This document shows, piece after piece, positions 25,233 to 34,436 of a stretch of DNA of 64,000 nucleotides; position 1 is the stretch's first letter, and every line of letters begins with the position of its first letter. Source of the DNA: Cyclobacteriaceae bacterium (GTDB taxonomy: Bacteria > Bacteroidota > Bacteroidia > Cytophagales > Cyclobacteriaceae). A model generated the notes under the pieces. That model made no database searches. It saw nothing but the letters and a program-made list of their open reading frames with translations, and was not told the origin of the DNA. The stretch covers positions 1 to 64,000 of the forward strand of contig JALHOT010000003.1 in assembly GCA_022842845.1 (NCBI GenBank), written 5' to 3'. The position numbers and the translations under genes are program-made.

Positions 25233-28200
25233 TGCAGTTTTAATAGTTTTTTTGAGATAACAGAATTACCATTGGCTGACCGGGTGCTCATGCGAACTAT
25301 ATAAATGTTTTGGCCAAGTAAAGAAATATTTACTTTTTGCTTATAGAAACCTGATTGTAGTATACCATTTTCCAAAATTTCTACAGTTTTTCCTAAGTGA
25401 TCTATAAGTTCAATTCTCGTATACACTTCTGAATCTGGCAAGCTGTAGCTAACCTCTACAAAATGAGTCGCAGGGTTTGGAGTTACATGTAATGAAGCCA
25501 TTGTTGGCTTAATCTTTTCATCAAGTTGCTCTCCGTAATAAATTCTGAAATTGTTTCCGGTTAAATTATGTACAGAACAAGTACGCATATCAACAAGCGT
25601 TTGACTTGTTACATCAAATAAGTAAAGGTCCCGGCTTAAGGCCGATGTAATGTTTAAATCCCAAGATAACTTGGTTTGCTCATTTGAGTTTGATTTTACG
25701 GCAAAGCTCCACACATAATCCTCAGCCGAAGCCACCACGCTTTTGGCAAGTCCATGGGTAAGATCATCCGTGCTTTCTATCTGACAATAGTTAAAAAACG
25801 ATGGTGGATTTAAATCATCATGGTTATCGAAGCTATTCTGTGCGTCTGTCTTCATGCCTATACCGCCTATGCCGCTTTGTGAATTGGCAGACTGAACAAG
25901 TAAAGGTAGTATCCAATTATCATCGGTAACAGTTTCGTGCGGCTTACCGATTCTTCCTCCTGTTAAAATATATCTAAAGCGGACTTTAATATTTAGATCA
26001 TTTTTACCATTAACAAAAACAAAACCACCTTGATGAGCTGACAACACATCTCCGTTTTCATAACCATTTCCTCCAAAAATTTTTATGGCACCAACTTCAG
26101 AGAAAGTCGATTTTACTTCATTCCAAGAGATAGGCGTAGGGTATGGATTCCCTACCAGGTTCCATCCGGGTTTTAGTTCTATGGTATAAAAAGATTTTTT
26201 GTTGTTAACCGGATTCTTTGCTCCTTCTAAAAACACATCAATTGGATTTCTAACATTCATCCAATATCCCCTTCCCCTTTCAATAAACTCGGGGTTTTCA
26301 TTAAAGGTCTTGTCATCAGCATAGCCATACATGCGCCACCTGGTTCTATCATAAGGCTGCAATGATTTTAAAACAACGGAAGTTGTACTATCAGCAAATT
26401 TATAAGGAAAAGATACGATACGATAATTCTCCATGCCTCCTCCAAATGATAAGGCCTGGTTAAGTTTAGGTTGATTAGGTACAGGATATTCTATATAAGA
26501 ATAGTAGAATATATTTTCTGCTAGTGGGTTGCGTACTTTATTTCCTTTTGCATCTTCCGATTCAAAATAGTATTCAATGCCCATGGCATCGTAGGCACTT
26601 TCCGGCAACGAGATCTCCATTCTTAAATTGTTTGTGCCCACACCGCTTAGCGCGAGTAGCACTGCTGGAGAAAATGTTTCTGTTGAGGGTTTGGTAATGC
26701 CGCGATAAAAAATTTTCGTTTTATCAGAAGGCACAACATTGTTGTCAGCTACTTCGACCTGGAGTCTTGCTAATGATCCTTTCTGCAAATTTACGGGTAC
26801 GTGCGTTATCTGAGGAGGTGTAACATCCTGCATTGCGTAACTCCACTGGAATACGGTAGTAATTCCGGTATACAATTCATTGTATAAATCAATAAATGAT
26901 CCAGGGTCAACTAAAACAAAATATGATTTGCTGGATACATTGGCTACCTGGGGTGTAAAAACATATGTATTGTCATTTCTTATGCCTTGCGATACATCGA
27001 TTACCTCAACCGGAGCAGACAAGTTACCCTGTTCAAAAATCCGGATTTGCTTACCTGCTATTGGAAATACACTTTCAGAGAAGCGAAGTTCAATCTTATA
27101 GTCCGTATTCACATCAGAAGCCAGATGGGCCGGAACAAGGGAAGTTAATGTTGGAGTTTTTTTATCATTCTTAATTAACACGTTAGACGATTTGTAAATA
27201 AAGTCATCTGTCAACGCCAGATAACCATATCCTGATTTCTTATCTAACTGTATATTAATCGGATTGTTCGTCTCCATATAACTCATGCGTTGCCAGGTAT
27301 TCCCTTCATCTCTTGAAACAAAACTCGAGCCGCTGGTGGATGTTATGAAAAAGTATTTCAAATCAGTAACATAAAACGAGTCTGCAGTTGGGCAAAGTTG
27401 GCTGGTCCACGCTGTGCCATTTTTAGCACTGTAAATGATACCACTTTTCGAAAAAGCATAAAATGTTCCGTCCTTCAATATTAAATTTTCTATTGGCTCA
27501 AGGTTTGGAATCTTTTCAAAGGTTACGCTATTATTGGCAACATTGAACATTCCCTTATGAACATTCCCTCCTTCAAGAACATATAAGTAACCTTCCAGGT
27601 ATTCAAGTGCTTTTACTTGAGATCGTTGGTTAACCGTAAGATTATTTGCAATAGCAGACCATGATTGTAACGCTGTCGAGTAAGACAAAACGTTTTGTTC
27701 AGACCATGAAGAATAAATTGAAAAATAATTTTTTTGAGGTGACCTCGTTAAGAATTGAAATCTATGACCGGGAAAAGAAGACACAAAGTCCCATGACATC
27801 CCGTTATTTATTGAACGATAGAGTGCTACCAACTGGTATGAAAGCACTTCATCGTCAAACACAAAAACACTTTCACGCTTGCTGTCTGAGTTCCATGACA
27901 CCCCCTTATCATTAGAATAAGCAAATGACTTATCGTTATTTAATAACAAATTATCATTAACCATGTCAAACGATTTATTAAAGTAACCATAGTATCCATT
28001 GTTTGCTGCAAAAACAGAAGTTGACCTTCCATCATCCGTTGATTGCAGCACACCAGACGTTCGGGTGCCAATTAGGATCATATTTGAATACGGCACAAGG
28101 CTAGTTACTCGAAGATCATCCCTGATAAGTGTCCACGAAGTTCCTGCATCGGTAGAGAGATATAAATAGTTTTTTTCAAAACATTCTAATATCAGAAACA

Positions 28201-30877
28201 GTTTTGAAGCTGAAATTGAAACCGCTTCGATGTTATATATATAATTTGTTGGCGCTGATGGCAGGTTAGCCAAAGCCCAGTTTATGCCATCGCTGGTTTT
28301 ATAAACCTGTGTTTCTGTTGCGAGATAAACGGCTCCTGTGGTTGTGGCCGAGAGGTTAAAATAAGTAGAGCCGTTTAGGTTAAAACTAATATTTGCAGCG
28401 GTCTGGCTCCATGTACTACCGCCATCACCTGATTTTACAACTTGGTAAATACCGTTATTCTGAATAGTTGCGAACAATGTTCCGTTGATTTCTATGAAAG
28501 AGTAAATTCTATCTGCTTGTAAAACGGGAGTAAAAGATGAACCTTCGTCAGTCGATTTATTTATTCTTGAACCGCCACTGAGCATAAAAATTCCGCTTGC
28601 ATTTTTATACACCTCGCCCCCACTGTTAAATAAACTTTTTAATGATAAACTTTGCGGATCCAATTTTAGCAGCTCAAAACCATTACTAAGAAAAAGCCTT
28701 CCGTCAGTCGGGTCAAACGTCACTGTAAGGGAGGGTTGAAACTGTTCTGGCCATTTAGATGAATACAATCTTAACCATTTGTTTTGGGTATCATCAAAAC
28801 GGTATAACGTATTGTAGGAAACACTGTACAACACGTTATTGGCTGTAAAAATCTGGTTTACATTTCCTCCTGCTACTCCATCCATTCTTATCCAATCTGA
28901 TGTGATCTTATCAGGCAACTGATCTTCCTGCTTGATAAGCGATTGTTGCGAGCGGAGTACCGGCCCGTATAAAGAAGATGTTAGCAACTGCTTTGTATTA
29001 GTTTGCAAAAATCCTCCCCATTCTGCAAGCGGTGTTGGCGTATTATTAAAACTTTGACCATCATCTTGCGTGATTGTGCAGGTGGTTCTTTTGATCAGGG
29101 CTATACCTCCTGAATTTTCTCTCACCGGCACAAGTTCTGCATGTGGAAATGATGTTTTCGTAAAACTTCCCCCGGCATTATCACTTACATAAAACGCGTC
29201 ATAGTCACCATAGTACAGTTTGCTATTCATGACAAACATACCAGATACTCTATTTCTAGTTGTGATAATTTTTTTTGCAGTCCACGGTGTGGTGGATGTA
29301 TTAACTCTTATAATCCTTGAAGAGTCGCTCCTATTTTGAAAGAAAATGTAGTCATCCAGAATGGCAAATCGGTCAGGCTGTTGCTGGGAAAGTCCAGCAT
29401 TCATCCACGTAGCTCCAAGGTCATTTGAATACATAATTGTATTGCCGTATAGGCTAAATACCCTTCCATTTACTTCTCCTAAGCTTCCTGTTATAATATT
29501 TTCGTTTTTATAACTCCAATTTAGCCCGTCAACGCTGTATACAATTTTTTTCCCTTGAAATCCATTCTCGGTGGTGTTGGCGAGTAAACCCGAATTGCTT
29601 AGCAAACAAAAAGAAAGGAAGGTTAAGGGCTGCCCATTAATGTAAGGCGTATAAAACTTCCAGGTTTCGCCATTATTGTCTGAAAAATAATAGCCTCGTA
29701 CCAGTGAGCCCGGCACAAATAATAAGCGCCCCGTGCCTACTTTGAAGAACTGGCCTGACGTAATATCATTTAATGAATTATTTCCTGTTCCATTTCGAGC
29801 ACTCCACACATTCCCTCCGTCTATTGATCGCAGCACACCTGTTCCATCGGTACCTGCGAAGACCTCTTGCTCATTTTTCCATACCAGACCTGTAGTAAGA
29901 CGCGATGCCGCAAGACTTGCTCCAGGATATTTCATTGAATTTTCCCAACTCCATGTAGTCGTGTTCAACACACACATTCTGCTTATCATGGACTGCGTTC
30001 CGGACTCAACACTAACTCCCAAATAAGACAAAAACATTTTTCCTGTTGGAGAAACATTAAGTGTTGATCCCCTGCCCAATTGAAATGGATCTGAGCTGAA
30101 TGGAAGCGGAATAGTAATCCAGTTCTGCGGAGCAGAATGTGTTATGTAAGCCGTTCTAAATCCTATTGCCACTCCTGCAACAAAATCGGACTCGTATGCA
30201 GCTACTACTCTATCCCCTGCAATTTCTATATCATATATAGGCCGATAACCATTACTAAATAACACCTCCCAGTTATTGGGAGCGTAATTAGAAATGTTCG
30301 ATTGAACGGGTATTCTCATTATTTGATTACCCGAGTTTATCCCGTAAATAAACCCATTCGAAACTGCAATATCTTTGAATGAAACATAAAGAAAGGGTGA
30401 AGTAATTTCTTTAGTAATGGATGAATACATTGCAAAGCTGTAAACCCCATTTAAAAGGCATACCCCATTATCTATATAATAAATTTTATTATATAGATTG
30501 TTGTCAACAACCTTCTCCGTTAACCACTCACCATTTTGTGTATTATACCAATATATGGTATTCCCTCCCACACCAACCAATTTGTCATCAGCCAACACAA
30601 TATCTTCCAATTCAGTTGGTGTACCCGGAACAGCAATCCAATTAGCGCCATTGTCAGTAGAAGAATACAATTTAGCCCTTTCTATGAAGGTGCCATCTGA
30701 ATACCTTCCTTCAGAAACTTTTGTCAGAGAATAAATCGTGCCTTTATTATCGATGATGATTTTGTTTACATGCGCACCTTTGATATCTGTTACTTTTTCC
30801 CAGTTCGCCTCTTGAGAAAAGGTGTGATAGCTTAGTAGTGTTGCGGTGATAAGTACTGTAAGAAATTTTGTTCTCAT
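25229..30877 (-). CDS. Giant secreted beta-propeller (BNR/sortilin-like) protein with T9SS sorting domain
   Basis: An 1882-residue protein with signal peptide MRTKFLTVLITATLLSYHTFS. Residues about 25-1290 contain many repeats of the type STDNGANW, SIDGGNVW, SDNNGETW, STDEGSSF, SGDGGSTW and STDAGTSW, the Asp-box of BNR or VPS10-like propellers, enough for several propellers. A Big_5-like Ig domain follows near PTLTSLVPAHLASDVNTDYK. The last 80 residues (VTPNPATHFVEVSY ... IYIVRMSTRSANG ... KKLLKLQ) are a type A C-terminal sorting domain for type IX secretion. Binding to polymers, glycans or peptides is probable. It is coupled to the caspase gene and may be its substrate or scaffold. Confidence 0.85.
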   Translation of the reverse strand: MRTKFLTVLITATLLSYHTFSQEANWEKVTDIKGAHVNKIIIDNKGTIYSLTKVSEGRYSDGTFIERAKLYSSTDNGANWIAVPGTPTELEDIVLADDKLVGVGGNTIYWYNTQNGEWLTEKVVDNNLYNKIYYIDNGVCLLNGVYSFAMYSSITKEITSPFLYVSFKDIAVSNGFIYGINSGNQIMRIPVQSNISNYAPNNWEVLFSNGYRPIYDIEIAGDRVVAAYESDFVAGVAIGFRTAYITHSAPQNWITIPLPFSSDPFQLGRGSTLNVSPTGKMFLSYLGVSVESGTQSMISRMCVLNTTTWSWENSMKYPGASLAASRLTTGLVWKNEQEVFAGTDGTGVLRSIDGGNVWSARNGTGNNSLNDITSGQFFKVGTGRLLFVPGSLVRGYYFSDNNGETWKFYTPYINGQPLTFLSFCLLSNSGLLANTTENGFQGKKIVYSVDGLNWSYKNENIITGSLGEVNGRVFSLYGNTIMYSNDLGATWMNAGLSQQQPDRFAILDDYIFFQNRSDSSRIIRVNTSTTPWTAKKIITTRNRVSGMFVMNSKLYYGDYDAFYVSDNAGGSFTKTSFPHAELVPVRENSGGIALIKRTTCTITQDDGQSFNNTPTPLAEWGGFLQTNTKQLLTSSLYGPVLRSQQSLIKQEDQLPDKITSDWIRMDGVAGGNVNQIFTANNVLYSVSYNTLYRFDDTQNKWLRLYSSKWPEQFQPSLTVTFDPTDGRLFLSNGFELLKLDPQSLSLKSLFNSGGEVYKNASGIFMLSGGSRINKSTDEGSSFTPVLQADRIYSFIEINGTLFATIQNNGIYQVVKSGDGGSTWSQTAANISFNLNGSTYFNLSATTTGAVYLATETQVYKTSDGINWALANLPSAPTNYIYNIEAVSISASKLFLILECFEKNYLYLSTDAGTSWTLIRDDLRVTSLVPYSNMILIGTRTSGVLQSTDDGRSTSVFAANNGYYGYFNKSFDMVNDNLLLNNDKSFAYSNDKGVSWNSDSKRESVFVFDDEVLSYQLVALYRSINNGMSWDFVSSFPGHRFQFLTRSPQKNYFSIYSSWSEQNVLSYSTALQSWSAIANNLTVNQRSQVKALEYLEGYLYVLEGGNVHKGMFNVANNSVTFEKIPNLEPIENLILKDGTFYAFSKSGIIYSAKNGTAWTSQLCPTADSFYVTDLKYFFITSTSGSSFVSRDEGNTWQRMSYMETNNPINIQLDKKSGYGYLALTDDFIYKSSNVLIKNDKKTPTLTSLVPAHLASDVNTDYKIELRFSESVFPIAGKQIRIFEQGNLSAPVEVIDVSQGIRNDNTYVFTPQVANVSSKSYFVLVDPGSFIDLYNELYTGITTVFQWSYAMQDVTPPQITHVPVNLQKGSLARLQVEVADNNVVPSDKTKIFYRGITKPSTETFSPAVLLALSGVGTNNLRMEISLPESAYDAMGIEYYFESEDAKGNKVRNPLAENIFYYSYIEYPVPNQPKLNQALSFGGGMENYRIVSFPYKFADSTTSVVLKSLQPYDRTRWRMYGYADDKTFNENPEFIERGRGYWMNVRNPIDVFLEGAKNPVNNKKSFYTIELKPGWNLVGNPYPTPISWNEVKSTFSEVGAIKIFGGNGYENGDVLSAHQGGFVFVNGKNDLNIKVRFRYILTGGRIGKPHETVTDDNWILPLLVQSANSQSGIGGIGMKTDAQNSFDNHDDLNPPSFFNYCQIESTDDLTHGLAKSVVASAEDYVWSFAVKSNSNEQTKLSWDLNITSALSRDLYLFDVTSQTLVDMRTCSVHNLTGNNFRIYYGEQLDEKIKPTMASLHVTPNPATHFVEVSYSLPDSEVYTRIELIDHLGKTVEILENGILQSGFYKQKVNISLLGQNIYIVRMSTRSANGNSVISKKLLKLQ

Positions 30878-30891
30878 GTGCAGTGTAAAAA

Positions 30892-31626
30892 TTAATTGCC
30901 ACTTGGTAGGCCCGGAACGCCTGGTATTTCGCTTGATTTTTCTGATGAGGATGTGTTGAGAATGGCATATATGCCCAGCACACCAATGATGGATATGGGT
31001 ACAGCCTTTACAAGCAATGGAATTTTTCGCTTTACTGTAAAGCTCTCTGAATAGACATATTCTTCGGGATGACGGGAATCTGAAATTTTGATTCTGTAGT
31101 TCTTACCTGGCTTTAAATTGGGCATTAATTGCAGGTTGTAGTTTCCCGAGTTGTTTATGTTCGATTCGCCCTGTACCCGATTAGACCCTTGGTAAACTTC
31201 AATATCCACTACCTTATTGTTTCCAGGCTTCCAATCAATACCATAATTGTTTCCGCGTTTGTAAATCATTCCGCTTGTAACATTTCGAAAGCGCGCAACA
31301 GGTATAAAGGCTTTCCCTCGTACTTCCACAGAAATTTTTCCACTATAACCTGGGTACTCTTCTGCGTAATTCCAGGTAATGGATTTATTGTATCCGGCTT
31401 CAAGCATTGAACCAATATTCCCGGAAACCTTTTTTAATGGAGCAATAAAATTGTCAATAGAACTAAATAATTGAAGCTGCAGCTCATTTCCTGGCGGAAG
31501 TTCTTCCAGGTTATAGCTTACAATAATTACCTGTTCTTTTACTTGAATGTCAGTTACGGTTAGTTTTTGGCCAAATGTGCATATACTTAGAAAGCAGCAC
31601 AATGGGAAAGTAAGAAGTAGCTTCAA
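30892..31626 (-). CDS. Exported two-domain beta-sandwich protein with C-terminal membrane anchor
   Basis: A 244-residue protein starting at TTG with signal peptide MKLLLTFPLCCFLSICTFG. Residues 20-105 match an N-terminal domain common in exported Bacteroidota proteins (VTDIQVKEQVIIVSYNL ... GYNKSITWNYAEEYPG). Residues about 120-200 resemble a Kre9/KNH-type domain (GIDWKPGNNKVVDIEVYQG ... LKPGKNYRIKISDS). A hydrophobic helix at 209-224 is followed by a short Ser/Gly/Pro tail. It is the first gene of a three-gene operon with the propeller protein (14-base gap) and the caspase. It might hold the complex at a membrane. Confidence 0.65.
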   Translation of the reverse strand: MKLLLTFPLCCFLSICTFGQKLTVTDIQVKEQVIIVSYNLEELPPGNELQLQLFSSIDNFIAPLKKVSGNIGSMLEAGYNKSITWNYAEEYPGYSGKISVEVRGKAFIPVARFRNVTSGMIYKRGNNYGIDWKPGNNKVVDIEVYQGSNRVQGESNINNSGNYNLQLMPNLKPGKNYRIKISDSRHPEEYVYSESFTVKRKIPLLVKAVPISIIGVLGIYAILNTSSSEKSSEIPGVPGLPSGN

Positions 31627-31796
31627 CTGTGAGGTATTTAAAAGTCTAATGAATTCTAAATTTACTGAAGTTCATTTTTTTTGCAAAGACAGGCATAAAA
31701 AATATTAAAACAGAAAGTTGAGTTTTATGCAAGTTATTGATTTGAAGACCGACCAAAACCACAATCACTACAAGATTATATAGGCCATTTCCACGC

Positions 31797-31991
31797 CTAC
31801 CACAGAATAGTTACCCATCCGAAAAGTTCAACAACATTGTAAAACACAAAAAATTCGTTCCATTCGCTGCCAATCTCTACCTCAATAATCAACATAGATA
31901 CTATGGGATAAATTGCTCCAAAAAGGATATTGAGCCATTTACTCAATTGCTTAGTAAGTAGAGTAGGTAAGGGCATCATGAGTACCGGCAC
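31797..31991 (-). pseudogene. Possible C-terminal remnant of a DUF6326-like membrane protein
   Basis: A 64-residue GTG-started frame, with LSKWLNILFGAIYPIVSMLI and FFVFYNVVELFGWVTILW, resembles the last two helices of small four-helix DUF6326 proteins (pattern NRWANIIxGxIY ... EIxxxLxIxWYAW). The first half of such a protein is not readable upstream, so it is probably truncated. A plus-strand 60-codon frame at 31930-32112 overlaps and looks spurious. Confidence 0.3.
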
Positions 31992-32147
31992 AATTTATAA
32001 AACAGAAAAGTTAATCTGCGGGGTTGGTGTTGTTGGCCTTACGGGTGTTTTATGCTGCATCAAATTATTCAGCTTTCCAGAGTCATTAAATCAAAGTAAT
32101 CTACATAAGTAATAGAGTAACATGAGCGTGGCCAAAACAAGTATAGC

Positions 32148-32318
32148 TTAAATTAGGTGCATATCAATTAGTATCGTAATATACTCATTGTAGTTGGTCA
32201 ACAAATTTAATTTACCGATTGTGATAACAGATATATTTTCAAATACCCTTTGGGTAAATGCTAAATCTGATTTTTGCGAGATCCCATTTAGTGCTTCTTG
32301 AATCAACGCCTGAGGCAT
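32148..32318 (-). CDS. Small hypothetical ORF at the right end of the caspase element
   Basis: An ATG at 32318 opens 56 residues, MPQALIQEALNGISQKSDLA..., ending YITILIDMHLI. The composition is protein-like with a helical start and hydrophobic end, but no family is recognised. It lies beside the attR repeats, and part of its 3' end (tagtatcgtaatatactcat) looks like arm repeats, so it may be a chance frame. Confidence 0.25.
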   Translation of the reverse strand: MPQALIQEALNGISQKSDLAFTQRVFENISVITIGKLNLLTNYNEYITILIDMHLI

Positions 32319-32328
32319 TTTTGTTTTC

Positions 32329-32392
32329 TTTTAATACCCTTTTAACACCAGAATGAGTTCTTAATGGTATTACTTGATACTGACTGATGCTA
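32329..32392. repeat. attR-type arm block of the caspase element (shortened)
   Basis: It starts ttttaatacccttttaacac, then gaatgagttcttaatggtat and cttgatactgactgatg, like the beginning and end of the longer blocks left of cores B and C with about 55 bases missing in the middle. It is the right boundary of the third element. Confidence 0.55.
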
Positions 32393-32403
32393 GTTATCTT
32401 GTC

Positions 32404-32455
32404 CCAGCGGGATCACAACAAAAGGCCTCAGATCTTTCGATCTGAGGTCTTTTTA
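32404..32455 (+). repeat. att core copy D plus a different hairpin: right end of the island array
   Basis: The core ccagcgggatcacaac is identical to copy A, but the following hairpin is cctcagatc-tttc-gatctgagg with a T5 tract, different from the element-borne hairpin of copies A-C. No arm repeats follow. This is what the original chromosomal downstream flank would look like, so ordinary chromosome probably resumes here. Confidence 0.65.
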
Positions 32456-32510
32456 TTTTCGTTAGACGCCAATTAAAATCGGATTTGTTTACGGATTATG
32501 GTTTGGTTTT

Positions 32511-33407
32511 TCAGCTATCCTTGGAAGCCAAATTCTGCACCTGTTTTTCTGATTTATCAAAGCGTTTGATGTACGAACAGTGTTGGCACAAGTCTTCTAC
32601 AAGCACGCCATTCAAAAATCCATCGCGCATTTTTATAAATCGTTCGCTTTCCAAAATTTTCTGTAAGGATTGCTCTTTGACATTTCCAAGTTTAATAACA
32701 CCACTTTTATCGAGGCAACAGGGCACTACCGTTCCATCTGCATGGATACCGATGTGATTCACAGTGCCGTGACAACGACCTTTGGTTCCTTGATGCGGTA
32801 AGGCAAAAGAGGGCCATTCAAAGCGGGAATCAAAATGAAGATAGAGCTTATTCCAAATTCGTTTGGACTTGATGGCCCCCGTCTCAACATTTCGATTGAT
32901 GGTGATCCCGAAGAATTTCTCCACTTGTAAAAAAACTTCCTCATTATCCGAATCATTGCTCTGCTGATTCCATAATCTGAAATTTGTGTAGAGCTCGGGT
33001 CGTTGCTCATGAGCAGCGGTCGTAAATTCAAAAAGAGGTAATAGATATGGGCCCAAGTCTCTTTCTGGAAAATTATCTTTAAATGCCTGAATGGAGAAAT
33101 TGACTTGTCGGATGCTACTGGATTGAAGAATACGTTCTTTGTGCCGCTTGATCAGTATACCATTTGTGGTCAAATCAATTTGTGCCTTATACCGTTCACA
33201 TACATCCAGAATTTCAGAAAACCTGGGATGCGCCAAGGGCTCTCCTAATAAGTGCAAACAAACAATTTCAGCCAAAGGAGCGACCTCTTTTAGTGCTGCT
33301 TCAAATTCCGCCACATCCATGATCTTCTTGTCTTTATCCACTACCGGACAAAAAGAACATTGCACGTTGCAGATGTTAGATATTTCGAGGTAAACTCTTT
33401 TAAACAT
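32511..33407 (-). CDS. Radical SAM/SPASM domain protein
   Basis: A 298-residue protein. CNVQCSFC (12-19) is the CxxxCxxC cluster motif, followed by LLGEPLAHPRF and DLTTNGILI, typical radical SAM strands. The C-terminal SPASM-like region has GRCHG, DGTVVPCCLDKSG, LGN and DLCQHCSY, supplying ligands for an auxiliary Fe-S cluster. Such proteins modify peptides or small molecules, but no precursor peptide gene is adjacent, so the substrate is unknown. The gene stands alone, convergent to the end of the island array, with about 320 bp of upstream noncoding DNA. Confidence 0.88.
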   Translation of the reverse strand: MFKRVYLEISNICNVQCSFCPVVDKDKKIMDVAEFEAALKEVAPLAEIVCLHLLGEPLAHPRFSEILDVCERYKAQIDLTTNGILIKRHKERILQSSSIRQVNFSIQAFKDNFPERDLGPYLLPLFEFTTAAHEQRPELYTNFRLWNQQSNDSDNEEVFLQVEKFFGITINRNVETGAIKSKRIWNKLYLHFDSRFEWPSFALPHQGTKGRCHGTVNHIGIHADGTVVPCCLDKSGVIKLGNVKEQSLQKILESERFIKMRDGFLNGVLVEDLCQHCSYIKRFDKSEKQVQNLASKDS

Positions 33408-33731
33408 TTTTATATGAAGACCAAGGTCTCAATAATCTAATCTGTGATAACTGTACAAATATAGATGCATCATTTTGAATTAGAAGTTTTAAAAAGAACC
33501 TGCCATTAGATTTTAACATTCATTACTCGGAGAATAGGACTATTACCCAGTAGTCAAAAAATAGGCAAGAGGCACTTGAATGAAGTAGCATACCATTAAA
33601 AAAAGAATGATTACTTAATAGTTTCAAGAATCCTTATAAAGGAATCAGTAAATTGTATAAAATGTTGTGGATGTGTGTTCTTACATTTACACAGCAGAAC
33701 ACAACACCTTTTGTCACCTACTAATTCAGTA
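33408..33731. other. Divergent promoter region of the radical SAM and copper genes
   Basis: An AT-rich 324-bp spacer that must hold the promoters for both divergent genes. I see no clear palindrome or small gene; gttgtggatgtgtgttctta near 33664 is a short GT-rich repeat without obvious function. Confidence 0.4.
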
Positions 33732-34304
33732 ATGCATACTCTATTTATCAAAAACATGGTTTGCCAGCGATGCATTGCCGCTGTGAAACAGGTCTTTACT
33801 AAACTTGAGCTAGAGCCTGCCAGCCTTAGTTTAGGAGAGGCTGTGTTTGAAAAAGAGCTACCAGAAGAAAAGCTGCTGAAACTAGATGAGGCCTTAGCAT
33901 CCCTGGGTTTTGAAAGAATTGATGACCGTAAAGCCAGGATTATTGAATCGGTTAAAAGCAAAATCATTCAACTGATTCACCACCAAAAAGAGCTTGACCG
34001 GAAGCATAATTGGTCTACTATCCTCTCAGAACACGTACATTACGATTACAACTACGTCAGCAACCTTTTTTCATCAATAGAAGGAATTACCCTTGAGCAA
34101 TATATCATCCGTCAGAAAATTGAAAAAGCAAAGGAACTCCTCTTTTATGATGAGCTAACCTTGAGCGAAATTGCTAACCACTTAGGCTATAGCAGCGTGG
34201 CACACTTGTCGGCTCAGTTCAAAAAGGTTACTGGTATGACGCCCTCAACACTTAAGAAAAACAGGCAGCCCAGCCAGGTAAGGCGATCACTAGACCACCT
34301 ATAA
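33732..34304 (+). CDS. HMA-domain/AraC fusion transcriptional regulator, probably copper-responsive
   Basis: The ATG at 33732 gives 190 residues. Residues 1-65 look like a heavy-metal-associated domain with the metal motif NMVCQRC (C11, C14). Residues about 95-180 are an AraC-type helix-turn-helix region (LEQYIIRQKIEKAKELLFYDELTLSEIANHLGYSSVAHLSAQFKKVTG). The fusion suggests direct metal sensing by the regulator. It stands 132 bases before a copper-type P-ATPase, which it probably activates. Cu(I) is the best guess from the CxxC; silver or zinc is also possible. Confidence 0.85.
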   Translation: MHTLFIKNMVCQRCIAAVKQVFTKLELEPASLSLGEAVFEKELPEEKLLKLDEALASLGFERIDDRKARIIESVKSKIIQLIHHQKELDRKHNWSTILSEHVHYDYNYVSNLFSSIEGITLEQYIIRQKIEKAKELLFYDELTLSEIANHLGYSSVAHLSAQFKKVTGMTPSTLKKNRQPSQVRRSLDHL

Positions 34305-34436
34305 TAGTGTAAAATCTTAAGGTAGTAATCAAAAATTCCTTGATTAGAATTTGTGTTAAACAAAGTATTTGAATTTCAACAAGAAATAAAACATCAATAC
34401 CTTTCAATTAAAATCACACAAGACGCTTCATCTAAA

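Noticed and set aside
31930-32112. 60-codon plus-strand frame near the right end of the array
   Set aside because: It overlaps the likelier membrane-protein remnant on the opposite strand and has no family or ribosome site.
32404-32419. A full tRNA gene at the att cores
   Set aside because: No upstream sequence at any of the four copies folds into a complete cloverleaf; only a 3'-end-like piece is present, so no tRNA is annotated.
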